From NCBI GenBank assembly GCA_964450715.1, contig CAYVFC010000017.1, positions 21,518 to 85,517 of the forward strand: a stretch of 64,000 nucleotides of DNA. Reading direction: 5' to 3'. The stretch comes from CAYVFC01 sp964450715 (lineage in GTDB: Bacteria; Myxococcota_A; Polyangia; Polyangiales; JAFGIB01). Position numbers and translations under genes: made by a program. This document shows positions 25,205 through 34,600 of the stretch, in pieces (position 1 is the stretch's first letter; each line of letters opens with the position of its first letter). The notes under the pieces were generated by a model. The model did no database searches and was not told the DNA's origin. It was given only the letters and a program-made list of their open reading frames with translations.

Positions 25205-26850
25205 TGCGCGTTCAGTTGGTTCACCCGCCGCCTTACGTCAAGGTAAAGGCCATGACCGCCCACCGCCCCAGCCTTCCGCTGGGTCTGGCCCTGCTCGCCG
25301 CTGCTTTACGGCAGGCCGGCCACCAGGTGACCGCGCTGGATGCGGTTGCGCTCGCCCCTGACCGCTTCACTCCCGACGGTGGCCTGCACTACGTCGGCCT
25401 GGGGCCCGAGGAGATCGCGGAGCGGATCGATCCATTGGCCGAGGTGATCGGTATCTCGAATATGTGGACCTATTCCTGGCCGCTGGTGAAACGCATCACG
25501 CATGAGGTAAGGCGCCGCCACGCCGGCAAGGTGATCATCGGAGGCGGCGAGCACTTCACCGGGCTGACGGAGCTCAGCCTGCAGACCGCGCCGTACGACT
25601 TTTTGGTACTGGGCGAAGGCGAACGGACCGCCGTCGATCTTCTGGCTGCCCTGACCCGAAGCGAGACCGACTACGGGACGATTCCGGGAATCGCCTTCAG
25701 GAAGAAGGGAAAGTTCATCCGGACCCCGCGCCGGGAGCGTATCCGCGATCTGGACGCGTTGCCGTGGCCTGCCTGGGATCTCTTCGATCCACTCGTTTAC
25801 TACCGGCACCGTTACATCGCGGGCCTGGACCGGGGGATGACGATACCGATGCTGGCCACCCGGGGATGCCCCTACGCCTGCACCTTCTGCTCGAGCCCGA
25901 ACATGTGGACGCGTAGGTGGTGCGCCCGTACTCCCGGCAAGGTGGTCGATGAGATAGCTTACTACCGGGAGAGGTACGGCGCGATCAACTTCCCGTTCCA
26001 GGATCTGACCATGTTCATCAAAAGAGACTGGGTGGTCGAGCTCTGCCGGGAGCTGTTGGACCGCCGCCTGGATATCACCTGGCAGTTTCCCGCTGGAACG
26101 CGTTGCGAGATGATAGACGACGAGATCGCCGAGCTGCTGCGGCGAACCGGCGGCCAGTCCTTTGCCATCGCCCCCGAAAGCGGCTCCGCGCGCACCCGCC
26201 GATCGATCGGCAAGAAGATGACCGAGGAGTCGATAGAAGGCGCCGCCAGGGCCTGCGTCCGCAGCGGGCTCAACGTCACCCCCTTTCTTCTCATCGGATT
26301 CCCGCAGGACCAATGGGCGGACATCCGCGAGACCGTGCGGCTCGTCCGCAGGCTCGCCCGCATCGGCATCGAGGACATCGGATTGGGTTACTTCTTTCCC
26401 ATCCCGGGATCGAGTTTGTACGACGAGCTATTGGCCCGCGGAAAGATACGGCTCACCGACGATTTCTTCCGGGTCTCCTTTTGCGGCACCGACGCGCGGA
26501 TGCGGGAGCAGAATAACTACTGCGACAACCTGTCCGCGCTGGAGCTGACCATTGCCCGCTACCTCGTCCTGCTCAGCTTCTACCTGCCGTCGCTCGCGGC
26601 CCATCCCGGGCGCTTGCTCCGCGTGGTCGGCAACGCCCTTAGAGAGAAAGAGGAGACCAAGCTCGACGCCTTTCTCGTCAACGCCAAGCGAAAGCTGGCC
26701 ATGCAGCTCCGCCAGGGGGGTATAGAGAGTATTCACTTGATAGCGGCACGTCGTCGCGAAGGTGTACCGTTATATGCAGGAACCGCCCCACCATTCGGAA
26801 CCGACGCCGGACGAGCTCGCCGAGCTCCGGGAGATGCTCCACCAGGGTAG
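25204..26850 (+). CDS. B12-binding radical SAM protein
   Basis: The protein has an N-terminal cobalamin-binding Rossmann domain (~1-165, with GGGEHFTGL and GEGERTAVDLL) and a radical SAM barrel with the iron-sulfur motif GCPYACTFCSS (Cys222, Cys226, Cys229). A SAM-binding strand follows (FAIAPESGSARTRRSIGKKM, then LLIGFPQDQ). Such enzymes methylate unactivated carbons or phosphorus, or rearrange ring systems. It ends a five-gene unit and is translationally coupled to the membrane protein gene. The last ~50 residues (from nt 26678) overlap the coding tail of the convergent gene. The acceptor is unknown, but coupling to a membrane protein suggests a lipid-linked substrate. Confidence 0.88.
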   Translation: MRVQLVHPPPYVKVKAMTAHRPSLPLGLALLAAALRQAGHQVTALDAVALAPDRFTPDGGLHYVGLGPEEIAERIDPLAEVIGISNMWTYSWPLVKRITHEVRRRHAGKVIIGGGEHFTGLTELSLQTAPYDFLVLGEGERTAVDLLAALTRSETDYGTIPGIAFRKKGKFIRTPRRERIRDLDALPWPAWDLFDPLVYYRHRYIAGLDRGMTIPMLATRGCPYACTFCSSPNMWTRRWCARTPGKVVDEIAYYRERYGAINFPFQDLTMFIKRDWVVELCRELLDRRLDITWQFPAGTRCEMIDDEIAELLRRTGGQSFAIAPESGSARTRRSIGKKMTEESIEGAARACVRSGLNVTPFLLIGFPQDQWADIRETVRLVRRLARIGIEDIGLGYFFPIPGSSLYDELLARGKIRLTDDFFRVSFCGTDARMREQNNYCDNLSALELTIARYLVLLSFYLPSLAAHPGRLLRVVGNALREKEETKLDAFLVNAKRKLAMQLRQGGIESIHLIAARRREGVPLYAGTAPPFGTDAGRARRAPGDAPPG

Positions 26851-28642
26851 GCGTGCCGGGGGTGGTCGAAACCACGACCTTCGGCGGGTAAGCGATGAGA
26901 TCGTCGAGGTATCCCGGCGGGGCCAGTGCCTGGAGACGTTCCCGGTCGAGGGCGCCGTTCTTGATCAGGTAGAAAAGAAAGCTCTCTCGCCCGCCGGCGG
27001 GCCGCGTCTTGGATGCGTAGTTGATGAGCCGGTCGCGGCTCAGGACCAGGACCTCTGATTCGTCCTCGGTCAGCCGGTCCACCATCCAGCTCGTCCACCT
27101 TACCGCCTCGTCCCACCGATCCGGGGCGACGTCGTCCGAAAAGGGACGCACCCCGCCTCCGTCAGGCTCGCTGAGCCGCAGGTAGCGAAGACGATCGGTG
27201 CCCCACTCTGCTCGGTCGGCTTCGAAAACGCGCCCGTCGGGAACGGTAGCCAGCGTCGAACCCGCCGCACACACGGCGATAAAAAGCAGCGCCCGCGCCC
27301 AGAGCCGCCCTCGGCCACCTTCGGGAAATGCCAGCCGTTCGACCTGGTAGAACAAGATGAAAACCAGCGGAACGAAGCTGATCGAAGACTGTAGAAGGCG
27401 CACCTCGTCCGAGGGAGGGCAGATGATATAGGTGAAAATGGTCAGGAACGAGAAGAGGCCGATCACCCGCGAGCGAACCGCCTCCCACTGCTGGCCGAAT
27501 ACCTCCCGGCCCCTGCCGCGGCGCTGAAGAACCAGCCACAGGCAGAACGCCGCGGTCCCAAGCCAGGGCAGTTGCGGCCAGTAAAACTCGTTGAAACCGA
27601 CGTAGGTACCGGGAGCACCCAGGGGAGGGAAAGGGTAGAGGTAGTCGATGGTTGCGAAGATGGCCACCTGTTCCGCCAGGTAAAGGCGGGCGCCGGGCCA
27701 GCCGAAATAGGAGAAGAGGAAGAGCGTGCAACCCGCAACGGTCGCCGCCAAATACAAGAACCACGGCCGGAGCTGGTTAGCGAACGGCTTTCCCAGGGCG
27801 GCGCATCTCCCCACCTGCCTCCAGGTAAGGACAAGTAACAGCGCCGACGGTACTATGAGATAGGGGATGTACATCCATTTGAAGTGCGAAGCTACGAGAG
27901 AAAAAAGGGCGACTGCGAGTGCCGCAAGCCCCAGGTACTGCGCCTTCCGCAACCACCATTCATCGGGTCGGCCGGGCGGGTCTTGCGTCTCTCGAGCGGC
28001 GTCCCCGGGCCGAGGCTCGGAAGCTCGCGTTTCGGAAGGCAACCAGTAAAACAGGAAAAAGAGCCCGCCGGCGAAGAGGAACACGCCAGCGTTCAACTTC
28101 GACCACAGCACGACGACGGTCAAGACCGCCGCCAACAGCACGCTCGAGCGGCGTCTTCCCGGATCGGCGAAAGCCAGCAGGTAGAACCCCCCCAGGGCCA
28201 GCGGAATCGCGAAATAAACCGGATAGGCGATCTGCAGGAAGTGATAGGGCGCCCCGAACAGGGCCGCGACCCATATCACGGCGAGCATCGCGTGAAATCT
28301 GCTTCCCAGGCGCCGCGCCAGCATATAGGCCATGACCGAGGTAGCCGTCTTGAGAACTACCATCCACAAACGGACGCCCCACGCCTCGTAACCGGCGGCG
28401 ATGTAGAACGGTACCGGAAACAACCAGGTAAGCGGCCCGTAATAGTCCAGAAAGTCCCAGTAGGGCAGCTCGCCGTGCGATACGCGATGGACGTAATCGA
28501 GCATCATCCCGCCGTCGACCGGGTTGGGCGCTCTGCGGGCGTGCTGTGCGAAATAGAAGGCGAGCAGCAGCAGGCCCAGGAATCGGCCCAACCACCGCAA
28601 CCACGCCTTCGCCGCAAGCCGAGCGTACGGTTCGCTTTTCAT
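26678..28642 (-). CDS. Polytopic membrane protein, GT-C-like family, paralogue 2
   Basis: ATG 28642 (MKSEPYARLAAKAWLRW) starts a 654-residue protein with about 12 transmembrane helices. The first outer loop reads PNPVDGGMML and WDFLDYYGPLTWLFPVPFY, then WGVRLW, as in the paralogues at 23270 and 44138. The soluble C-terminal part has the matching motif DRLINYASKTRPAGGRESF. It lies 13 bp after a Cys-rich lipoprotein gene on the same strand, so the two are probably co-transcribed. Its last 173 bp overlap the radical SAM gene in antisense. Upstream in-frame codons would add an Arg-rich stretch that is unlikely to be part of the protein. Confidence 0.75.
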   Translation of the reverse strand: MKSEPYARLAAKAWLRWLGRFLGLLLLAFYFAQHARRAPNPVDGGMMLDYVHRVSHGELPYWDFLDYYGPLTWLFPVPFYIAAGYEAWGVRLWMVVLKTATSVMAYMLARRLGSRFHAMLAVIWVAALFGAPYHFLQIAYPVYFAIPLALGGFYLLAFADPGRRRSSVLLAAVLTVVVLWSKLNAGVFLFAGGLFFLFYWLPSETRASEPRPGDAARETQDPPGRPDEWWLRKAQYLGLAALAVALFSLVASHFKWMYIPYLIVPSALLLVLTWRQVGRCAALGKPFANQLRPWFLYLAATVAGCTLFLFSYFGWPGARLYLAEQVAIFATIDYLYPFPPLGAPGTYVGFNEFYWPQLPWLGTAAFCLWLVLQRRGRGREVFGQQWEAVRSRVIGLFSFLTIFTYIICPPSDEVRLLQSSISFVPLVFILFYQVERLAFPEGGRGRLWARALLFIAVCAAGSTLATVPDGRVFEADRAEWGTDRLRYLRLSEPDGGGVRPFSDDVAPDRWDEAVRWTSWMVDRLTEDESEVLVLSRDRLINYASKTRPAGGRESFLFYLIKNGALDRERLQALAPPGYLDDLIAYPPKVVVSTTPGTPTLVEHLPELGELVRRRFRMVGRFLHITVHLRDDVPLSSEYSLYPPGGAAWPAFAWR

Positions 28643-28655
28643 GTCCGCGAGGGGT

Positions 28656-29444
28656 TTAGACGGGATTGCGGGCACAGGGTAGATAGCAGACGTGCGGCTC
28701 CTCGTCCCCTTCCGATCCCGTGGGTAGCTCGATCTTCTGGCACTTCGCGGTGCTGAGCGTCGCGCAATCCGAGTCCTCGTCACACGATTGCGGGACCATG
28801 CTCCCCGAGGGCGCGCAGTAATTTTCCAGAGTGAAAAAGGGGCCCGCGTTGCACTCGTAGGTCGGCGGGCAGATTCCGATCGGATCCAGGGAGAACGAGC
28901 CTCGACTGCTCATACTACCGTCGGGCAGACCGCCGTCCATGCTGGCGTCGGGCTCACCGCCGCCCCCGGTGCCGCCACCCCCGCTGCCGCCCCCTCCGCT
29001 GCCACCGCCTCCGGTGCCCCCCCCTCCGGTGCCGCCGCCACCCGTTCCGCCGGTCGCTGTCTCCGCGGGCTCGCTACAGTCACCGAGGCAATCACCGATC
29101 CGATCATCGTTGTTCCCGTCGTCGCAAGCCTCGCTTCCGTTCACCACCCCGTCGCCGCAGTGGGGGCCGAGAGAGATACACCTGGGCATACACCCGTCGT
29201 AGCTGCCGTCATTCACGCCGTCATCGCAGACTTCGTCGCCGTTCACCGTTCCATCGCCGCAGTGGGGCCCTAACCTTCTGCAATCCGGCATACAACCGCC
29301 GTACTCCCCGTCGTTCAGACCGTCGTCACAGACCTCGTCCCCGTCGACCACGCCGTCGCCGCAGACCCCGGGTCTGCCGTGCATCCCCGGACACCCCACC
29401 GCCAGCGTCCCGGCCGTCAGTATCGAGATTATCCGTACCAGCAT
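28656..29444 (-). CDS. Lipoprotein with three myxobacterial Cys-rich repeats
   Basis: The protein starts at ATG 29444 (MLVRIISILTAGTLAVGC, lipobox AVGC). Right after the Cys come three copies of a ~33-residue disulfide repeat (CGDG.V.G.E.CDDG.NDG....CM..C), the Myxo_disulf_rpt type that is typical of myxobacterial surface proteins. A Gly/Thr/Ser linker follows, and the C-terminal ~90 residues contain eight further Cys (CPPTYECNAGPFF, SCDEDSDCATLSTAKC). It is probably an outer-membrane surface lipoprotein. It is separated by only 13 bp from the membrane protein gene downstream. No enzymatic motif is seen. Confidence 0.85.
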   Translation of the reverse strand: MLVRIISILTAGTLAVGCPGMHGRPGVCGDGVVDGDEVCDDGLNDGEYGGCMPDCRRLGPHCGDGTVNGDEVCDDGVNDGSYDGCMPRCISLGPHCGDGVVNGSEACDDGNNDDRIGDCLGDCSEPAETATGGTGGGGTGGGGTGGGGSGGGGSGGGGTGGGGEPDASMDGGLPDGSMSSRGSFSLDPIGICPPTYECNAGPFFTLENYCAPSGSMVPQSCDEDSDCATLSTAKCQKIELPTGSEGDEEPHVCYLPCARNPV

Positions 29445-29599
29445 TTTCCCGACCTTGTCCGGGAATGTAACCCATCGGGTCCCGCAAGGCCACTGATACG
29501 TCTCCAATATCCGCCTCGCTTCGCCGGATTTTAACGATTCAGCAGGAGCCAAGCCTGTACGATTCGAAAACTCTCCGCCGGAAGCCTGCTGTCGCACCG

Positions 29600-30721
29600 C
29601 TACCGCATGCGCTGCAAAGCCTCCGAGGCTTCGCGCTGTAACTCTCCGGGCGCTTCCCGCCTCAATCGATTCAATGCGGCTTCCGCCCGCGACCCGCCGA
29701 TGCGGCCCAGCGACCAGGCGCACATGCGTTTGACCCTCGGATCCGGATTCTCCCCCAGCGCGCGCTCGAGGTCGAGTACGTAGGCCGTGTCCAGGCTATT
29801 TCCCATGGCCCGCGCGACGTTCATGTGCCAGCGCCAGATGTCTTGGGGCGCGGTGTAAAACATGTGGGGCCAGACGAACGATTCGAAGTACTCCCGGTTC
29901 ATGTGCAAGAGCCTGGACAACTCGAAGTGCTCAGCCTTGGCGGCCACCTTTTCGTTGACCGCCAGCTGCTGCGACATCCAGGGCTGGTTTCTCGGACAAA
30001 CTTCCTGGCAGCGATCGCAGCCGTAGACCCACACGCCCATCTGCTCGCGCAACGCCGGGGGTTGAATCTCTTCACTCAGATAGGTCTGATAGGAAATACA
30101 AAGGCGCGGATCGATCTTGCGCGGGGCGTGCAGGGCCCTGGTGGGACAGGCGGCTATACAGGCGTTCTTGCACCATTCGGGACATCCCACTTCAACGCTG
30201 GGCGGATCGGGCTCGAACTGCTGGTCGACCACGATGGGCAGCGGCAGGACCCAGCTGCTGCAACGAGCTAACTTGTTCGAGTAGAAGAAATTGTTCTTGC
30301 CGAAAGTCCCGAGCCCGGCGCGCGCGGCCGAGAGTCGCTGCGGTATGTTGAAGGGAACTACCGCCTTGATCCCGTTCTGTTTGAGAAACCTCCGAAAATC
30401 GGCAACCCGCGAGCTCAGCCCGCCCTTGGTGACGCGATCGTCGTCCTGGTAACAGCGTCCGAACTTACCCAGCATACTGGCTGGGAAGGCCTGGCCGTAA
30501 TAGGGCTCGACCAGGACAATGATCGATCGCGCACCGGGCAAGATCGCGGCCGGATCGACGCCCTCGAATAGATCGATCCCGAACCCGGGAGCCCACGCGT
30601 AGAATTCCCTCCGGTCAGCCAGGATTCCTCGCTGCGACTCGAAGGGTTCGGCGCTGGTAAACCCGATCTGTCGAAAACCGATGGCCGTCGCCTGCTCGAT
30701 GATCTGTTGCTTGTCGATCAC
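29600..30721 (-). CDS. QueG-like 4Fe-4S cobalamin-type reductase
   Basis: The 373-residue protein is in the epoxyqueuosine reductase family, which uses cobalamin and two 4Fe-4S clusters to make queuosine in tRNA anticodons. Evidence: an N-terminal DUF1730-like part (PGARSIIVLVEPYYG), GLGTFGKNNFFYS, the cluster motifs CPEWCKNACIAACPTRAL and CDRCQEVCPRN, and a C-terminal HEAT-like repeat (PRVKRMCAWSLGRIGG). The first cluster motif has an unusual spacing compared with classical QueG (HRCGTCTACI), so another reductase activity in the family is possible. It stands alone on the minus strand. No other queuosine genes are visible in the window. Confidence 0.75.
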   Translation of the reverse strand: MIDKQQIIEQATAIGFRQIGFTSAEPFESQRGILADRREFYAWAPGFGIDLFEGVDPAAILPGARSIIVLVEPYYGQAFPASMLGKFGRCYQDDDRVTKGGLSSRVADFRRFLKQNGIKAVVPFNIPQRLSAARAGLGTFGKNNFFYSNKLARCSSWVLPLPIVVDQQFEPDPPSVEVGCPEWCKNACIAACPTRALHAPRKIDPRLCISYQTYLSEEIQPPALREQMGVWVYGCDRCQEVCPRNQPWMSQQLAVNEKVAAKAEHFELSRLLHMNREYFESFVWPHMFYTAPQDIWRWHMNVARAMGNSLDTAYVLDLERALGENPDPRVKRMCAWSLGRIGGSRAEAALNRLRREAPGELQREASEALQRMR

Positions 30722-31012
30722 TAGACCCTCACCGCCTGTATTCGGCTGGCGGCGCGCGCAACGCGGGGGCGGGGATCGCGCCCGCGATCAATAGCTCCGA
30801 AATACATATACGAGGCGCCTCCGTGCCTTTCAATAGGGACGAATTCGTACGCGAGGTGGCCGGCAAGGTGCTTGTTCGAAAAGGTCAAAAACCTTGTTAC
30901 TTGCGGACAGTGCGGATCGTCGGAAGACTCGCGCCTCTATGTCACCCGGCCCCGCGGCGCATGAGCCGCTCGAATTCGGCAGTAAAACGGGATAAGTTCG
31001 TAATCAACCCCC

Positions 31013-31633
31013 GTGCCCGAACCACCTGACGAGCTGGAACCCCGCATACGAGAGCTTACCGTCGCCGGCGACTACGACGGTGCCGCAACCCTCTTCATCG
31101 AAAAGGATGGCGGCGACATCCTGAAGTTTCTGGCGGGACGGCTGGGCAACCCCTCCGATGCAGCCGAGGTGTTCTCCATTTTCGCCGAGGCCTTCTGGCG
31201 CGGTTTCCCGGGCTTTCAGTGGCGTTCCTCGCTACGCACCTGGGCGTACACGCTGGCCAGAAACGCCGCGTACGGATTTCTTCACGATCCGCAGCGAAAA
31301 CGGCTTCAGCTGACGACGATTGCCTCGCACAAGAGCCGCTTCGCTCGAGCCGTGACCCAGCTCGGTGCGGCGACCGAGACCTACCTGCGCAGCGAGGTCA
31401 AGCGCCAGGTGCGAGACCTTTATAAAAAACTATCCTACGACGACCAGTGCCTGCTCTACCTGCGCATCGACCAGCAGATGTCGTGGCAGGAAATCGCGAC
31501 CGTCATCTCCGGGCAAGGCGAGCAGATGGAAGAGGCTGAAAACAAGAGATGGGCCAACCGGCTGCGCCAGCGTTTTCACGTGGTCAAGCAACGGCTGAAG
31601 GAGCTGGCCGAAGAGGAAGGGCTGATCGGATAG
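31013..31633 (+). CDS. RNA polymerase ECF-type sigma factor
   Basis: GTG 31013 starts a 206-residue protein with sigma-70 region 2 (SDAAEVFSIFAEAFWRGFPGFQWRSSLRTWAYTLARNAAYGFL) and region 4 (LSYDDQCLLYLRIDQQMSWQEIATVI, the helix-turn-helix). There is no region 1 or 3, so it is ECF-like. Region 2 and 4 are joined by a longer, Arg/Lys-rich linker than in most ECF factors, and region 4 has an insert (GQGEQMEEAENKRW) in the recognition helix area. No anti-sigma gene lies next to it. The convergent neighbour is a large Ser/Thr kinase that ends 45 bp away; phosphorylation of the sigma factor by it is possible, as seen in other ECF-kinase pairs. Confidence 0.8.
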   Translation: MPEPPDELEPRIRELTVAGDYDGAATLFIEKDGGDILKFLAGRLGNPSDAAEVFSIFAEAFWRGFPGFQWRSSLRTWAYTLARNAAYGFLHDPQRKRLQLTTIASHKSRFARAVTQLGAATETYLRSEVKRQVRDLYKKLSYDDQCLLYLRIDQQMSWQEIATVISGQGEQMEEAENKRWANRLRQRFHVVKQRLKELAEEEGLIG

Positions 31634-31677
31634 CGCCTCGTCGCCCCGAGCGATTTCTCCGGACGAATGGAGGGGGA

Positions 31678-34600
31678 TCAGTCCGGAAAACCGGGCGCGA
31701 GCACGGCGGCGAACCGTTCGGGGCGTACGATACCCTCGCGGGTCAACGTCTCGTCTGCCGCGACCACGAGCGCTCTGCCCTCCTCGCCGCCGAGCAGGCG
31801 CCCGAGTTGCCGCCGGGTAGCCGCCGCGTAGAGCTGAAACTGCTTCCGGTCGAATGCGGTCGCCGCATCTCGTAGCAGCGCAACAGCTTTCTGCTCGTCG
31901 CCTTCCAGGTGCGAGACGCAGCCGTCGATGTACAGCAGCCACGGATCGGCCATGGGGAACTTTTCGCGGACCACCTTCTTCGCCTGCCGGCGGGCGATCT
32001 TCAGGAACGGTTTTCGATCCCGAGCGGTTGGAGCAACGCCCAGGGCAGCATTGGCCAAGTAAAGCCGGGCGTGAACCCTCATGAACTGGCTGTAGTACAG
32101 CCGTGACCACGACAGGCGCTTCCAGATATGGCGGGCGATTTCGAATGCGCGTTGACGGTTCCCCAGATAGGTCTCGATCACCAGCTCCGAAATATCCGCC
32201 ACCCACCGGATGACGTCGAACCCACGTCCGGGCCATTTCTCCATCCCCTGCGCTATCTGCTCGCGCGCCTGCTCGACCTGATCCACGGCCAGATAGCGAT
32301 AGACACCGGCGGTCGCCACGCGCTGGAAGATGAGCAGATTAAGATCATCGCGCTCTTGACCATACTTGATCCAGTTGTCCCATTGGCTTCTCAGCTCCTG
32401 CAAGCGCCCCAGATTGAAGTAGGTAATCCCCAGGATGTTCCTGGTAATGCTTAAAAACCAGGCAACTCCCGAGCACTTGTCCATATAGATCTTCTTGGCG
32501 CGCTCGAGGTGCGACTCGGCTTTCGCCATTTCCCCCAGCATGTATGCGGCGATACCGGTGGCAAACTGTACGTGAGCCTGTGATTCCGGGTCCGTGGCCT
32601 TTTTACCCAGCTGCCTCGCCAGAGCGAGGTATCGCTCCACCCGGGAGCGATGAAACACACCCTCGGCAGCGTAGTACATCGCTTCGGTAGCCAGCCCGAT
32701 GATGATCTGCGGAACCATCCCGCTGCGAAGAGCCCGCCAGAGGAAACGGGAGGAAAAGGCCGCCGCCTCGATGGCGTTGGCGTAACAGAGTCCTTTCGCC
32801 ACCGTCATGCAGGCACGCAGCTCCAGCAGCTCCTTCCCGGACAGCTCGCTGGCCGGACGCTCCTCGAACTTCAAGCCGTGCGCGATGAGACGGATCCGGT
32901 TGAGCACCAGATTGAAGATGGAGGTGATGGGGTGGGTATGAAGCTTCAACCCCACGGTTCTGAGAACTCTATCCAGCTCGCGCATACCCTCGGTCATGTG
33001 CCCGGTGGTGATCCATTCGTTGGCCGCCAACTGGCGCAGCTCGAGCTCCTGCTCGGGTGGCGCGCCCTCTGCCGCCTGCATGAAGGCCTGCGCCGCCTCC
33101 ACACCCCTGCCGGCACTGGCCAGAGCGGTGCCCAGCCGGATCTGCAGCTCGCGCTGGTCGTCGCGACTGCCCGGGTTCAGCTCGAGCGCCAGTCGATAGA
33201 GCCTGGCCGCGTTTTCGAAGGCCAGCGTCCCCAGCGCGTGATCTGCAGCTCGACCCGCGCAGGCGCCAGCCGCGGGACCTTCGCCGGCGCCGCGCAGGTG
33301 CTCGGTCAGCGCGATCAGATCCGCTCCGTCTTCGGATTGCAGAGATCCAGCCAGCCGGCGGTGCCAAAAAGCGAGCCGGCTTGCACCCATCCGGGCGATG
33401 ACCGACTCGTCTATCCTGTCGTGATAGGCTCTGATCCCACTGGCGCCATCCGAGGCGACATAGCGAATCAGGCGCTCGCTCTGCAACCTGCGCAGCTCCG
33501 GCTCGATATCGTTCCGGTCTATCACCTCTCGCAAACGCCCCGGCTCGAGCGGCCGCGCCGACACGCAGATAGCTTCCAGCACCTCCTGTTCGTTGTCTTC
33601 GAGCAGGGAAAGCCGATTCTGGATCGCATCTCTCAGGCTGACCGGTTCCCTCGACGGTTGCGCTCTGGAAGCGAAGCGCGAAAGCTCGGTGATAAAAAAG
33701 GGGCTGCCCCGCGCTTCCTCGGCGATCTGCGCCGCAAGGTCGCGCAATGCCGCGGGCAGCAGATCCCGGGCCAGCCTCTGCGAATCCTCTCGATCCAGCT
33801 CGCCGAGCGCTATCTCGCGAACCTCTGCCGCGTCGAGCTCGTTTATGCGGTTGCGCAAGCTGGCGAGGCCCGGGCTGGTGTCGGCCTCGTCGCTCCGATA
33901 GGCGCCGATCAACAGTAGCGGCGGCGGATCCGGTCGCGAGAAGACCGAGCTCAGCAGCTTGGCGCCGTCCAGGTCGCTCCACTGCAGATCATCCACGAAG
34001 AGTACCAGCGGCTCCTGAACCGCGATGTTGACCAGAAGCTCCTTGAAGGCGTCGAAGGCGACTCGACGCAACTCGGTGGGCTCGGGCGGCAGCGGGTAGC
34101 GCTGCCTGAGCCGCCTGATGAAATCCAATCGCCGCAAGGCCGGGAAGAGCCGAGCGATGGCCTGCACCTGCCGGGGCAGGAGATTGGCTGCCCGCTCGGG
34201 CGGCAGCCGTTTCAGGTAGCGGCTCAAGGCGTCGACCAAGCTGTCACACGCCTTGTAGGGAACCGACTCGTACTGGTAACAGCGTCCGCCCAGCACCACG
34301 CCTCTTCCCTCTCGCCGAAGGCGGTCCAGAAAGGTTTCGACCAGCGCGGTCTTGCCCACTCCCGAAACGCCGCTGACGAAAACCGCGATCGGACGCCCCC
34401 GGTCGGTGGCGGAAAACGCCTCCCGTAGCGCCTCGAGCTCCGCGCTACGACCGACAAACGGCGTGGCCTCGGACTGCACCGCCAAGTCCTGCGTTCCGGT
34501 CGTCGTAGCCGACCCCAGCACTTGCCGGATCTGTTGCGGACCCGGACGCGCCCCGGGATCGCGCTGCAACAGCGCGACGCAAAGCCGGTCGAGGTCGGCT

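Noticed and set aside
30823..31029. 68-codon frame before the sigma factor
   Set aside because: It overlaps the sigma gene start in another frame, has no ribosome binding site or known motif and is Arg-rich like random G+C-rich frames.
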